Part shown: positions 1 through 7,918 of the stretch, piece after piece
Layout of the letters: each line of letters opens with the position of its first letter
Position numbering within the stretch: position 1 is the stretch's first letter
Source of the DNA: Bacteroidales bacterium UBA4284
Lineage (GTDB): Bacteria; Bacteroidota; Bacteroidia; Bacteroidales; UBA932
Length of the DNA: 27,887 nucleotides
Direction of reading: 5' to 3'
Assembly: GCA_002395925.1 (NCBI GenBank)
Contig: DGVM01000079.1
Coordinates: 1 to 27,887 of the forward strand
Notes under the pieces: generated by a model
Database searches by the model: none
What the model saw: only the letters and a program-made list of their open reading frames with translations
What the model was told of the DNA's origin: nothing
Position numbers and translations under genes: made by a program

Positions 1-2
1 GG

Positions 3-263
3 CGCTACGACGGCAAGAACGGCGCCGAGGTGGACGCCGCCATCGTCGCCACGTATCTGATGCTTGCGGCGGAGAACGAGGGCCTCTCCACCCTTTGGGT
101 CGGCTCTTTCGACCCGGCCCTGCTGCGGGACATCCTCCCGGGCGCTGAAGTCTATGAGCTTGTGGCGATGATCAATGTGGGGTATCCTGCGGATGGGTGT
201 GAGCCTTCGGCTATGCACGGTGAGAGGAAGCCGGTAGGGGAGTTGGTGAAGAGAATCGTTTAG
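3..263 (+). CDS. Nitroreductase family protein, C-terminal part (5' end outside window)
   Basis: The reading frame is open from the window edge to a TAG at 261-263, giving about 86 residues. The segment with AAENEGLSTLWVGSFDP, then an acidic stretch, then VAMINVGYPAD, is the usual C-terminal half of FMN-dependent nitroreductases, where a conserved helix (AAxxxGLxxxWxG) packs on the flavin and the xVGYP strand closes the fold. Such enzymes reduce nitro or quinone-like compounds with NAD(P)H in the cytoplasm. The substrate cannot be told from this fragment. It is the last core-type gene before the accessory island; its codon use is GC-rich, unlike the AT-richer genes that follow. The family call is fairly safe; the subfamily is open. 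Confidence 0.8.
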   Translation, partial: RYDGKNGAEVDAAIVATYLMLAAENEGLSTLWVGSFDPALLRDILPGAEVYELVAMINVGYPADGCEPSAMHGERKPVGELVKRIV

Positions 264-380
264 GGAGCGGCGGCTAGTTGGAAGAGCTGTTTGTTAAGCT
301 AGGAGAGAGAAAGAAATCAGTTCGCGAGAGGCGTCTGGGAGTTTCTTCGATGATAGTTTTCAGATAATATTGTTGTTTGC
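264..380. other. Intergenic boundary between core gene and defence block
   Basis: This 117-base gap separates the GC-rich nitroreductase tail from the AT-richer HNH-ATPase gene. I see no RNA gene and no convincing terminator. TAGTTTTC at 355-362 is one base off the Bacteroidetes -7 box and could serve the HNH-ATPase gene. The left edge of the island probably falls here, but I found no direct repeat matching the right edge. Confidence 0.35.
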
Positions 381-1595
381 ATGGCAAGAACAAAAAGAGC
401 AAATTTTAGTCCGGAAACCGTTAGCATTATTTCCGCAAGAGCGGCATATAGGTGTAGTTTTCCTGGATGTGACGCTACGCTTATTGGTCCCGGGGGCGAT
501 TCTAACTTGGTTGATAATATTGGGGAATGTGCTCATATATATGCGGCCGCGAATAAAGGACCACGTAGTAATCACAGTCTAAGCAAAGAAGATTTGCAAA
601 AACCCGAGAATGGCATCTTTCTTTGCAGAAAACACCATGCATTAGTTGATAAAGGAAAGGGTATAAAGTATCCGGCAGAGTCATTGATGCTTTATAAGCA
701 GATGCATGAGCATAAAATATCGGAGGAGTTGGGTCACGTATCATATCCATTGCTTTGGATAAAGAAAGTGGTTGTCCTCGATAGCCCAATCCTAAAAACA
801 GGGTTGAGTTATGATTTCACAAAGAGCACAATAATAGAGGGGACTAATGGAGCAGGCAAATCCGTTTTAGTTGAATATATTTATGCCGCACTGACGGGTG
901 AGTGTGTGAAACGTATGCGAGGCACACATGTCGTATTATCGATAGAACTTTCAAATCCTGTTTGGCAGTCGGTCACGTGTACAATCGACAATGGAACAGT
1001 AAAGTATAAGGTGGGAGAGAGGGAGCTTGCTTTTTGTCCTTTTACTATTGATGTGGTGTACTTGAGAGACTATGATGGACCGACAAAGGGAGATCTAATT
1101 GATTGGATGGGTAGTCAGTTAGGGAAAGATAGGCAATTCGTGAAAGCACTGATTGAAGGCGCAGATCTCTCAAGTAGTTATGTCGTGAAGAAAGTTCGGA
1201 TGGAAACAGTTAGAAAGCATCCTTACGAAACGATTCGAGTGTGTCTGCAGAAGATTAATGATGCAGAAGATGACTGTCACTGGCATTTAGAACAGTTTTC
1301 TGGGACAGAACGATGCAGTGTTCTGTTTGATCTTGTTGTGGGATATATGAGATCTGTTTCCCGCTATAAGAACACTCTTTTCTTATTTGATTGGTCCTAT
1401 ATCAATATGTTTAGCGGCAGTATTATGAATCATTATTTTAAAGTCTTTCATAATTCCAGCAACTATTTTCAAACGATTGTAGCAATGCATACTCTTTGGG
1501 AGGGGGTAGATTGGTCAGGTTGGAATCTTATTAAGATGACAGAGGAAAACAATTTAGACATTAAATGGGAACAATTAAGACTGTCAAATACTTAG
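381..1595 (+). CDS. HNH nuclease fused to a compact ABC/SMC-type ATPase (putative defence protein)
   Basis: The 404-residue protein has two recognisable parts. Residues 20-95 form an HNH module: C25 and C30 of CSFPGC, then ECAHI at 49-53, then NGIFLCRKHH at 77-86. Residues 125-400 form a small ABC-type ATPase: Walker A GTNGAGKS at 154-161, a signature-like FSGTER at 306-311, Walker B NTLFLFD at 331-337 and a switch-type histidine at 370. The residue after the Walker B aspartate is Trp rather than the usual catalytic Glu, so hydrolysis may be slow or unusual. There is no room for a long coiled coil. Separate ATPase and HNH subunits are known in Septu (PtuA/PtuB); here both activities appear in one chain, nuclease first, so the resemblance is functional inference only. 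The ATG at 381 directly precedes the HNH fold. The gene opens a defence-type block. Confidence 0.75.
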   Translation: MARTKRANFSPETVSIISARAAYRCSFPGCDATLIGPGGDSNLVDNIGECAHIYAAANKGPRSNHSLSKEDLQKPENGIFLCRKHHALVDKGKGIKYPAESLMLYKQMHEHKISEELGHVSYPLLWIKKVVVLDSPILKTGLSYDFTKSTIIEGTNGAGKSVLVEYIYAALTGECVKRMRGTHVVLSIELSNPVWQSVTCTIDNGTVKYKVGERELAFCPFTIDVVYLRDYDGPTKGDLIDWMGSQLGKDRQFVKALIEGADLSSSYVVKKVRMETVRKHPYETIRVCLQKINDAEDDCHWHLEQFSGTERCSVLFDLVVGYMRSVSRYKNTLFLFDWSYINMFSGSIMNHYFKVFHNSSNYFQTIVAMHTLWEGVDWSGWNLIKMTEENNLDIKWEQLRLSNT

Positions 1596-1848
1596 TTAAC
1601 TGAACCTTGGCCATAAAGGTTTCACTGAATTCCCGGTAGTTTTTTGGGGAAGGGGGTAAGGCATTTCCGGTCATCTGGATATCTCCCGAGGAATGGAGAT
1701 TATCATAGCAAAGTTGAGAAGTGGTCAAACACTGAAATAGAAAGAGCCGGTATTTAATGTTGGATGATAATGCAGATGACATACGAAGGGAATGACGTAA
1801 AGTCGCTATTCGTGGAGAGACAACAATATAAAGCAGCGCTTTGTGCAA
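1596..1848. other. Intergenic region with short remnant ORFs
   Basis: These 253 bases hold no full gene. A 26-codon ORF at 1776-1856 (begins MTYEGNDVKSLF) overlaps the start of the next gene. It could be a decayed fragment or chance. I see no clear terminator or promoter, so whether the HNH-ATPase gene is co-transcribed with the next three genes is unresolved. Confidence 0.3.
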
Positions 1849-3222
1849 ATGGATGATTTAGATTATTTGGTGAGACCAAGATTGAATGACTATCATGGCA
1901 TTTTCTTAAGTCAGGGGAAAGTGGATTTTGCCATTCCTTTTCTTGACGAGGATATACCATTATATGTGGATCCTTTTCGTCTGTGGCGGTCACCATCCTA
2001 TCAAGATAATGGCCTGCATGTATTGTTCAAGTCAACATTCAACAGTCTTGGTAAAATGTATGTAGAGGGGCAACAAGCAAAGGCCGTTGAACTGCTTAAA
2101 AGATTATCAGAATGTAATGAGGTGGGCTTGGGTAATTCAAAAAGCCGTAAAGGGAAAAGAATAGGTGATGGACTATCAAAAGAAGTCCTTGGGTTATACG
2201 AAACAATTCCTGCGATTAACAAGTATGGATTGGAGCACCCCGAGGTGATTCAATTGTTGGTAAACGGCATTTCAAAAGACCGCATTAGTGATATTGCGTG
2301 CAACCTGTTAGGCTCTTTTCTAATTGATTATACCATTCAGGAATGCAAACAATATGGGATACCCTCTGAGAAATGTGATATTGAGTATTTGGATGTAAAG
2401 AGTATGAGCATAAAGCGCGATACTTGCGATTTGCCCATCAACCCACATACTAAACAAGTACTATGGCTAGTGCCCAAAAGGTGGCTGAGGAAATCAATGT
2501 GGCTCAACGATGATGATTACCTGAATCATTATTTGGTGAACCGCATTGAAGATATGAAAAGAGGTGAAATAGACATGGTGACCTTTAATAGAGAAAACTT
2601 CGATGTTCTGACAGAATACATTAAGATAAAGGAGAGAACAGCTTCTGACTGCAAGAATGATCCTTTGTTTGGGCAGATTCCTGTGGTTTCAGCAAAGAGG
2701 AAATTATCTGCTATCAAAAAATTGCCAACAGGCAAAAATGGAAATGCAGATAAGAAATATGAGGCAGAGTTATGTCCTTTGTTAGCATCAATGCTATATC
2801 CGCATCTGGATTTTGCACAATCGCAGAGCCGAACTGAAAGCGGGACGCAGATACGCGACCTTGTGTTCTATAACAACACGTCATACGATTTTCTGAATGA
2901 CATGAAAGAGAAGTTTGGTTCACGTCAGTTGGTTGTGGAGTTGAAGAATGTAGAGATAGTGACAAAAGAACACATCAATCAGTTGAACAGGTATCTTAAT
3001 CCGGTCTTTGGCTCTTTCGGAATCATCATGACCCGCAACAAGCCCAAGAAAGATGTGATGAAACATACTATTGACTTGTGGTCTGGCCAAAGGAAGTGTA
3101 TCCTTATTCTAGATGACAGTGATTTGGAACTGATGGTGAATGTGTTTGAGAGCAAGCAACGCGACCCTATCGAGGTAATCAAAATGAAATATGTGGAATT
3201 TACCAGGAAATGCCCGGCATAA
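1849..3222 (+). CDS. Protein with C-terminal PD-(D/E)XK restriction-endonuclease-like domain
   Basis: The 457-residue protein starts at the ATG of MDDLDYLVRPRLNDYHG; a GTG two codons upstream is possible but less likely. Residues 1-295 form a large alpha/beta region I do not recognise, rich in charged and aromatic residues. The C-terminal 160 residues fit the PD-(D/E)XK nuclease fold: acidic E305/E307 on a helix (KKYEAEL), D337 in IRDLVFYN, the E364-x-K366 pair in VVELKN, and a Q-x3-Y helix at 378-382 (INQLNRYL) as in Mrr-like enzymes. It therefore probably cuts DNA in the cytoplasm. Two small paralogous genes follow at 12- and 4-base gaps, so the three are probably one operon. A defence role is inferred from neighbours. 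Confidence 0.7.
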   Translation: MDDLDYLVRPRLNDYHGIFLSQGKVDFAIPFLDEDIPLYVDPFRLWRSPSYQDNGLHVLFKSTFNSLGKMYVEGQQAKAVELLKRLSECNEVGLGNSKSRKGKRIGDGLSKEVLGLYETIPAINKYGLEHPEVIQLLVNGISKDRISDIACNLLGSFLIDYTIQECKQYGIPSEKCDIEYLDVKSMSIKRDTCDLPINPHTKQVLWLVPKRWLRKSMWLNDDDYLNHYLVNRIEDMKRGEIDMVTFNRENFDVLTEYIKIKERTASDCKNDPLFGQIPVVSAKRKLSAIKKLPTGKNGNADKKYEAELCPLLASMLYPHLDFAQSQSRTESGTQIRDLVFYNNTSYDFLNDMKEKFGSRQLVVELKNVEIVTKEHINQLNRYLNPVFGSFGIIMTRNKPKKDVMKHTIDLWSGQRKCILILDDSDLELMVNVFESKQRDPIEVIKMKYVEFTRKCPA

Positions 3223-3234
3223 ACAGGTTCGGAT

Positions 3235-3591
3235 ATGAAAAAAGAGGATGTTTTGTTATACGACAAGTTGCATGACCAGCTGATGACTATGAAGAATCAG
3301 TTTGAGGTTTTATCAAAAAAGAATCCCAACGACGTTTTGAATGAGTTTAAGATAGGGCTGGTGAATACACTTTTGGCGGATATAAACGGACTTATAGGTG
3401 ATTACAAGCCTTTCCCTAACTTTGAACAGTTTGAAGACAGCCCCAAGGTATTCAATAGTGATGTGCTATTGATATTGGCGCAGTACCTTACGGCGATGAA
3501 TAGGTTTAAAGGTGCCAATACAACAATTGAGAAGAACCCCTTGAACTCAGATTGGATGGATTCTATGGAAAAATGGAATACGGAGGACTGA
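3235..3591 (+). CDS. Small unknown protein, first of a tandem paralogous pair
   Basis: The 118-residue protein is soluble, largely alpha-helical and charged. I do not recognise the family. It lies 12 bases after the nuclease gene and 4 bases before the next gene. It shares a core with that neighbour: LYD near residue 8, MK, SKKNP-D--LNE-K, then LN-L--DI, then a central NSDV and a QY--A---F helix. The two look like an ancient tandem duplication and may form a heterodimer. Position in the operon suggests an accessory or regulatory partner of the nuclease, such as an immunity or sensor subunit, but nothing in the sequence proves this. Confidence 0.65.
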   Translation: MKKEDVLLYDKLHDQLMTMKNQFEVLSKKNPNDVLNEFKIGLVNTLLADINGLIGDYKPFPNFEQFEDSPKVFNSDVLLILAQYLTAMNRFKGANTTIEKNPLNSDWMDSMEKWNTED

Positions 3592-3595
3592 TAAT

Positions 3596-4009
3596 ATGGC
3601 AAAAAAGAATAATACCAGTGAGCATTTGCCCTCGAAAGCGGATGTTATGAAGTTTATCATGTTGTATGACTTTCTTGAGTCTGCTTACGTGGAGATGAAG
3701 GATTTCTCGAAGAAGAATCCTGACGCTGCGTTGAATGAACGCAAAGTAAAGAGCCTAAACAGGATTCTTAAGGATATTAAGGACATTCTTGAGTATGAGC
3801 CAACGGCCTCATATATGGATGTTTTGGACGAAGAGATGTTACCTTCAAATAGTGATGTCGTGCTTGCGATGAGTCAGTATCGTTCAGCATTGGATATTTT
3901 CAGAAAAAAGTACCGTCAATATAAGAGTTATGATCATTACTGGCACACTTCTGACGGCGAGATACTGGCTAAGGATTTGGAGGGCGTAGAAAGACGCAAT
4001 TGGAATTAA
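3596..4009 (+). CDS. Small unknown protein, second of a tandem paralogous pair
   Basis: The 137-residue, helix-rich, lysine-rich protein begins four bases after the previous stop, so translation is probably coupled. It repeats the core of the upstream protein (LYDFLES, SKKNPDAALNERKVKSLN, SNSDVVLAMSQYRSAL) and carries an extra C-terminal tail with several Tyr, His and Trp residues (YKSYDHYWHTSDGE). No membrane segment or signal peptide is present. I do not know a named family for it. The divergence of the pair (roughly one third identical by eye over the core) argues for different roles rather than a recent copy. Confidence 0.65.
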   Translation: MAKKNNTSEHLPSKADVMKFIMLYDFLESAYVEMKDFSKKNPDAALNERKVKSLNRILKDIKDILEYEPTASYMDVLDEEMLPSNSDVVLAMSQYRSALDIFRKKYRQYKSYDHYWHTSDGEILAKDLEGVERRNWN

Positions 4010-4041
4010 GCTATTTATGGGATAGCATCGGCGCGTGCTAG

Positions 4042-4059
4042 TGCCGCTTTGCGGCGGCA
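4042..4059. repeat. REP-like GC hairpin
   Basis: TGCCGC at 4042-4047 pairs with GCGGCA at 4054-4059 around a TTTGCG loop. Flanking GCGTGC and GCTACGC could extend the stem imperfectly. It sits in the 152-base gap before the AbiH gene. With no T-run it is not a convincing terminator. Its style matches the GC hairpins of 6.3-7.9 kb. Confidence 0.45.
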
Positions 4060-4161
4060 TGCTACGCATGTAGAATCTGAAGCAGAGGTGAGAATCGGAA
4101 AGTGCTGAAAAAGGAATGCCCACAACTGAGCAAAAGAGAAGTAAAAAGAGGCGGATAGGAA

Positions 4162-5904
4162 ATGAACAAAACAAAGCTGCTCAAGGCGATACATGCTCTA
4201 AACGTTGCGGTTAACAGCGGGAAAGAGGAGAAGATGTACCGATGTGCGTACGCATTGGACAGTTTGTTCAAATCTGAGGTCCCGGATTTGTTCAAGGATT
4301 ACGAATCTGCTTGGATGCGGTTCAAAATGGCGGAGGCAATGATTGCTTTCTATGTGGCGGTGGGGGATAAAACGGATGCAGGGAATCTTAGGAACAGAAT
4401 TCTGGCACATTACCAGGCCGTCAGGAAGTCGAAGGATTATACTGTTCCCCAAAAGCACGAGTTGAAAGTTATCTATGGCAGGATTAAAGCATTGATACCA
4501 CCTGTCCCGCGACGCCTTAGATACAAGACCGATACGAATACTAAAGACTACAAGCAGAGTGTTTTCGTATTGCGCGCATATCGCTGGTTTGCAGAGGCCC
4601 ATGGTATGCTCGAGATGGAAGGGCTGAAATATCTGAAGCCGTTCAAGATTGAACCGTTCCTTTTTACTCTCCCGTATACGATGCCTAAGGAGAAGGTGGT
4701 GGAAGAGATGACCAGGTTCTGCTATGAGAAAGGAGGATCACTTGCTCCACGTACTTTGCAACGGCACTATGATGTTTCAGGTAGACCAGCAAAGCATTTG
4801 TATGTGATTGGGAATGGGTTTGACCGGTATCACGGAGCCCAGTCAGGATATAAGAGTTTCCGGAGATACTTGTTTCGGAGGAGTCCTTTGACTGTGGGAT
4901 ATTTCGACTTGTATTTTGGCCCCAGGTCTTTGGAGAGGAGTTTTTCCACACCGGTCGGCTGGTTTTGGTGTCTGCAGCCTTACGAGTATCGACACGACGA
5001 GTACAATCTTAGGTATCCGGTCTCGACCTGGAGCCGCTCCAATCTTTGGCGGGACTTTGAGACAAATCTCAGCGAACTGAACCGGGAAAAGGTATTTGAC
5101 TTGCTTGATATGCAATTACCTCGTGTCGATGAAGGGGAAGAGGGCTTTGATTATAAGCAATATCTCGCGCCGCTGGACGATATCTCACAAGCTGTTTATG
5201 CTTGTACGTTCGAGATGAAGTATCATTTCCATCGCTGGGTAAACACACTGCATTATGAGAAGGGGTTTCGGAAACGAATGCTACCCTTGGACCCTGAGGC
5301 CATATTTTTGAATTTCAATTACACGCTGTTTTTGGAGAGTGAATACGGCATTCCGGCAGAGCGGATTTGCTATATCCACGGAAATAGGAAAGACAAGTTT
5401 GGCTCATTGGTGTTGGGGCATCACTCGGATGATTGGGAGGCCTTTGAAAGGTGGAAGCATAAAAACCAGAATCGCCGTAGGTACAGACATTTCCAGAAAG
5501 ACAAGAAAGGGCGCTATTTCAAGAACGACAAATTGGCCTACCTCGCATTCTTCCACGAGAGCGACTGGACGGGGAACTGGCGTCTTCCGATCAGATATTA
5601 CGCCGTAGATGAAGCAGAGTCTCGTCTGGAGAAGTATTATGATGAGAATTTCAAGAACACGAGAAGCATCATTGACGCTCATATGGGGTTCTATGATTCC
5701 TTGTCCAGCATCGAGAAGATAACCATCATCGGCTGTTCGTTGGGTTCCGTGGATATGGATTATTATAAGCAACTCCGTTTATCAGTCAAAGATAATACAC
5801 TATGGGAGTTCAGCTATCATACGGACGCCGACCAAAAACGCATAACAAAGTTCTGTGAAGAACTGAGCATAGATACTGGATGTGTTAGCACATTCAAGAT
5901 GTAA
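4162..5904 (+). CDS. abiH: AbiH-family abortive infection protein with extra N-terminal domain
   Basis: The 580-residue protein contains the AbiH signature set: HLYVIGNGFDRYHG at 212-225, FLNFNYTLFLE near 382-392, YIHGN at 404-408, VLGHHSDDW near 417-425 and TIIGCSLGSVD at 521-531. AbiH was described as a lactococcal abortive infection protein; its biochemical activity is not settled, but the GNGFD and FNYT motifs recall nucleotide-binding folds such as SIR2-like proteins. Residues 1-205 precede the AbiH core and look like a separate helical, basic domain. Most AbiH proteins begin close to the GNGFD motif, so this extension is unusual and could be a sensor. The gene stands alone on the + strand, 152 bases after the small paralog pair, and is followed at once by a highly structured non-coding stretch. 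Confidence 0.75.
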   Translation: MNKTKLLKAIHALNVAVNSGKEEKMYRCAYALDSLFKSEVPDLFKDYESAWMRFKMAEAMIAFYVAVGDKTDAGNLRNRILAHYQAVRKSKDYTVPQKHELKVIYGRIKALIPPVPRRLRYKTDTNTKDYKQSVFVLRAYRWFAEAHGMLEMEGLKYLKPFKIEPFLFTLPYTMPKEKVVEEMTRFCYEKGGSLAPRTLQRHYDVSGRPAKHLYVIGNGFDRYHGAQSGYKSFRRYLFRRSPLTVGYFDLYFGPRSLERSFSTPVGWFWCLQPYEYRHDEYNLRYPVSTWSRSNLWRDFETNLSELNREKVFDLLDMQLPRVDEGEEGFDYKQYLAPLDDISQAVYACTFEMKYHFHRWVNTLHYEKGFRKRMLPLDPEAIFLNFNYTLFLESEYGIPAERICYIHGNRKDKFGSLVLGHHSDDWEAFERWKHKNQNRRRYRHFQKDKKGRYFKNDKLAYLAFFHESDWTGNWRLPIRYYAVDEAESRLEKYYDENFKNTRSIIDAHMGFYDSLSSIEKITIIGCSLGSVDMDYYKQLRLSVKDNTLWEFSYHTDADQKRITKFCEELSIDTGCVSTFKM

Positions 5905-6215
5905 CCCTGTGGAAGTGCAGGGCCCCACTCATCCGTTTGGACAAGAGTAAAGGTATACCTCGCTGGAGGACAACCCGCCAAACGACTTGTTAATCCCGGT
6001 TCGCCGGGGTTCTACTGTATGAGTGGCTTTTTCACTCTACGGAGTGATGGCATCCTTCTGGATGCCGCACTTGCCCTCGGGCTAAGTGCAGACTGTAGAC
6101 CTATATGGCTACAGCTTTAATAAACCACTGCTACTGGTAGACCCTTCGGGGAGTCGACTGTTGTAGGTTAATGGTTATGAGGGCAGGCGCGGCTTGCCAA
6201 ACCTGTCCTCTTTTT
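5905..6215 (+). ncRNA. Candidate structured RNA immediately downstream of abiH
   Basis: About 310 bases fold almost completely into short perfect stems: 5905-5909/5918-5922; 5925-5932/6019-6026 enclosing 5934-5940/5978-5984; CCCGG-TTCG-CCGGG at 5995-6008; CACTC-TACG-GAGTG at 6033-6046; 6049-6055/6060-6066; 6067-6072/6084-6089; 6093-6098/6109-6114; and a stem with a TTCG-type loop around 6140-6155. Segment 5941-5945 could also pair with 5986-5990, which would cross one stem as a pseudoknot. The chain ends in a terminator at 6179-6215. Stable UUCG and UACG tetraloops suggest function as RNA. I could not match it to RNase P RNA, tmRNA, 6S, group I/II introns or another class. No promoter is evident; it may be the 3' part of the abiH transcript. 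Confidence 0.55.
6179..6215 (+). terminator. Rho-independent terminator of the abiH/ncRNA transcript
   Basis: GAGG at 6179-6182 pairs with CCTC at 6207-6210. CAGG at 6084+100 (6184-6187) pairs with CCTG at 6202-6205. An inner GGC/GCC stem caps it, and TTTTT follows at 6211-6215. Confidence 0.8.
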
Positions 6216-6283
6216 AATGTTCATATGGGACAACAATTGAGATACGCTTTGTCGGTTGTCGGTCTTCGCAGGTCGATGGAAAG

Positions 6284-6329
6284 ATGCTCCTTCGGGTCAG
6301 TTTCACTTTGAAACTGGCCCGAAGTGCAT
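6284..6329. repeat. Long hairpin, 18 paired bases
   Basis: ATGC, CTTCGGG and CAGTTTC (6284-6303) pair in order with GAAACTG, CCCGAAG and GCAT (6310-6329), with only one- or two-base mismatches between the blocks and a short ACTTT-type loop. It is the first element of the array. Confidence 0.75.
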
Positions 6330-6867
6330 TTAAAGCGGTGTCGCTGCGCGACGGTTATATGCCCACCCGGTCGCCGAAGCGCAGCTGCCGCTCCTGCGGC
6401 TCGTCAGCCGACGCTTCCGCGACCACCCACCCTGAAAGCGGTCAAGCTCGCGTTCGTTCCGGCTCCGCCGCACGCTTCGCGGATGCGTCTCCGCCTCCAG
6501 TCACGCCAGCTTGGCTCCAGTCCCCTGGGCATCTTCGCCGCCCAGGGGACTTCCGCTCTTACTGCCACGCGCCGGCGAGACTGTGGCCGCCGGAGCCGTC
6601 CACAGACTCGCTCGAGCCACGCTCCATTGGCCCGCCCGCGGCGCCCGTCTTTCAGACCGGCGCCCTACTCACGCACTTTTAAGGGAAAAGCGGTCACGGT
6701 AGGCAGCCGCCAAACCCTCCACTTCAGTCCCTGGCGGTCCTTCGTTCCAGGTTTCGCGTCTGTCAACCGTGCTGGTTCATCCCCTCCCAGCCTCCCCAGG
6801 GAGGTGCAATGAACGCCCGGGCTGCGTCGGTGCTTCGTGGAAACGTGGGTGCCGGGAATCCGCATCA

Positions 6868-6998
6868 TAACATAACGCATCATTGTATAACTCCTCGCAT
6901 TAACGGTGGTGCCCCGAAAGAACATCGTCAAGTAGGGAAGGGCATCTCTCGCTCGAAGGTCCTGCCTGCTGCGGGTTATACAACGAGACGTTATGTTA
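6868..6998. repeat. Spaced 24-bp inverted repeat around an 83-bp centre
   Basis: TAACATAACG-5-TTGTATAAC at 6868-6891 matches the reverse complement of 6975-6998 at 19 of 24 positions; the five differing bases sit together in the middle. The arms are AT-rich while the surrounding array is GC-rich, so this looks like a distinct element, for example a small inserted element with terminal inverted repeats or a recombination site. It lacks a clear integron attC consensus. Confidence 0.6.
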
Positions 6999-7067
6999 AG
7001 TTGCTCCGTCAGAGCATCGTAGCACCGTTTTCCGTATGCCCCGCCCGGTCGTAGTCGGCGGCAGGAA

Positions 7068-7146
7068 GGGGTTTTGCTCCAGGGCCATCCCCGGCCCTGG
7101 CCCGTCGCAAAACCCCGCACTTTGCGGGTCCCCGCCCGCAAAGTGC
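7068..7146. repeat. Two adjacent strong hairpins
   Basis: GGGGTTTTGC at 7068-7077 pairs with GCAAAACCCC at 7107-7116 and encloses a CAGGGCC/GGCCCTG stem. Immediately next, GCACTTTGCGGG at 7117-7128 pairs perfectly with CCCGCAAAGTGC at 7135-7146. Confidence 0.8.
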
Positions 7147-7243
7147 AGCTCCGCATCGGCGTCGTACTGGTGCGAAGGTGGTACCCCGTTGGAAGCGTTT
7201 GTGCTGGTTCGGTCAACCTGCCGCCTCCGGCACTCCCGCTTTG

Positions 7244-7294
7244 GACAAAGAAGTTGTCCACGTCCGCTGCGCTCCCGTGGGCAACTTCCTTGTC
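7244..7294. repeat. Long interrupted hairpin
   Basis: GACAA, GAAGTTG and CCACG pair in order with CGTGG, CAACTTC and TTGTC, giving 17 paired bases around a loop containing CCGCTGCGCTCC. The interruptions are single or double bases. Confidence 0.75.
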
Positions 7295-7718
7295 GTCGCT
7301 CCCGTGCTGGGTCGTTCCGCCATCAAAAGCCAGCAGTCCCGCAGGCGGGCCAGCTCGCTTTTGCTGTCTCCACTCCAAGGTAAGGCAGCTCGCTGCGCTC
7401 GCTTGCCTTGGTTTAATGACCCCGGCTGCGCCGGGGGAGCCCGCGCCAGCGTTGAGGCGTTGTACTTCTATTCGTGGGGCAGTGCCTGTTCGCGGGGAAG
7501 GTTGTGCCCCGCTTGGGCGTTGGTGCGCGCTCACACTTTTGGGCCGTCCCGGCCCAGGCCCCGGAGGCCGTCTGCCTTCCCACATCGTCGGTCTCTTCCG
7601 CTGCTCCAGGGAGCCTAAGGTCTCCCTTCCGCGGCGCTCCAGAGCCCGCCGTCCTCCCGCACAATTCCGCAGACCGCCTCCGGGGCCACGCTCCACTCGC
7701 TGCGCTCGTTCCGCGCCC

Positions 7719-7799
7719 TTGGTCACTGGGAGACTCGTTGCCGGCGCGCGCAATCCCGCCGCACAGGATCCTGCAGGCAACGAGACTCCCAGCAACCAA
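7719..7799. repeat. Longest inverted repeat of the array, 21 bp per arm
   Basis: TTGGT, CTGGGAG and CTCGTTGCC (7719-7742) pair with GGCAACGAG, CTCCCAG and ACCAA (7776-7799). The unpaired CA and A interruptions face identical bases, so the two internal loops are symmetric (CA opposite CA, A opposite A). The centre is about 33 bases. Confidence 0.8.
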
Positions 7800-7918
7800 G
7801 GCTAATCTGGAGGCGCACGCCCTGGCGACAGTGCTGATGGGAACTGAGTACCACGCCCGGGGGACGGTGAAAGGGGTAAATATATACAACTTTGGGCAGC
7901 GGCTTCGCCGCTGCGGGA

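Noticed and set aside
5905..6215. RNase P RNA, tmRNA, 6S RNA, or group I/II intron
   Set aside because: No GAGGAAAGUCC core, no tRNA-like ends or tag ORF, and no domain V-like hairpin could be found.
6868..6998. Possible integron attC site
   Set aside because: The arms lack the GTTRRRY/RYYYAAC consensus, and there is no integron integrase or gene-cassette pattern nearby.
6284..7889. Many open reading frames of 60-376 codons on both strands in the hairpin array
   Set aside because: They overlap each other in almost every phase, give Pro/Arg/Ala/Gly-rich strings with no domain, and simply reflect high GC with few stop codons.
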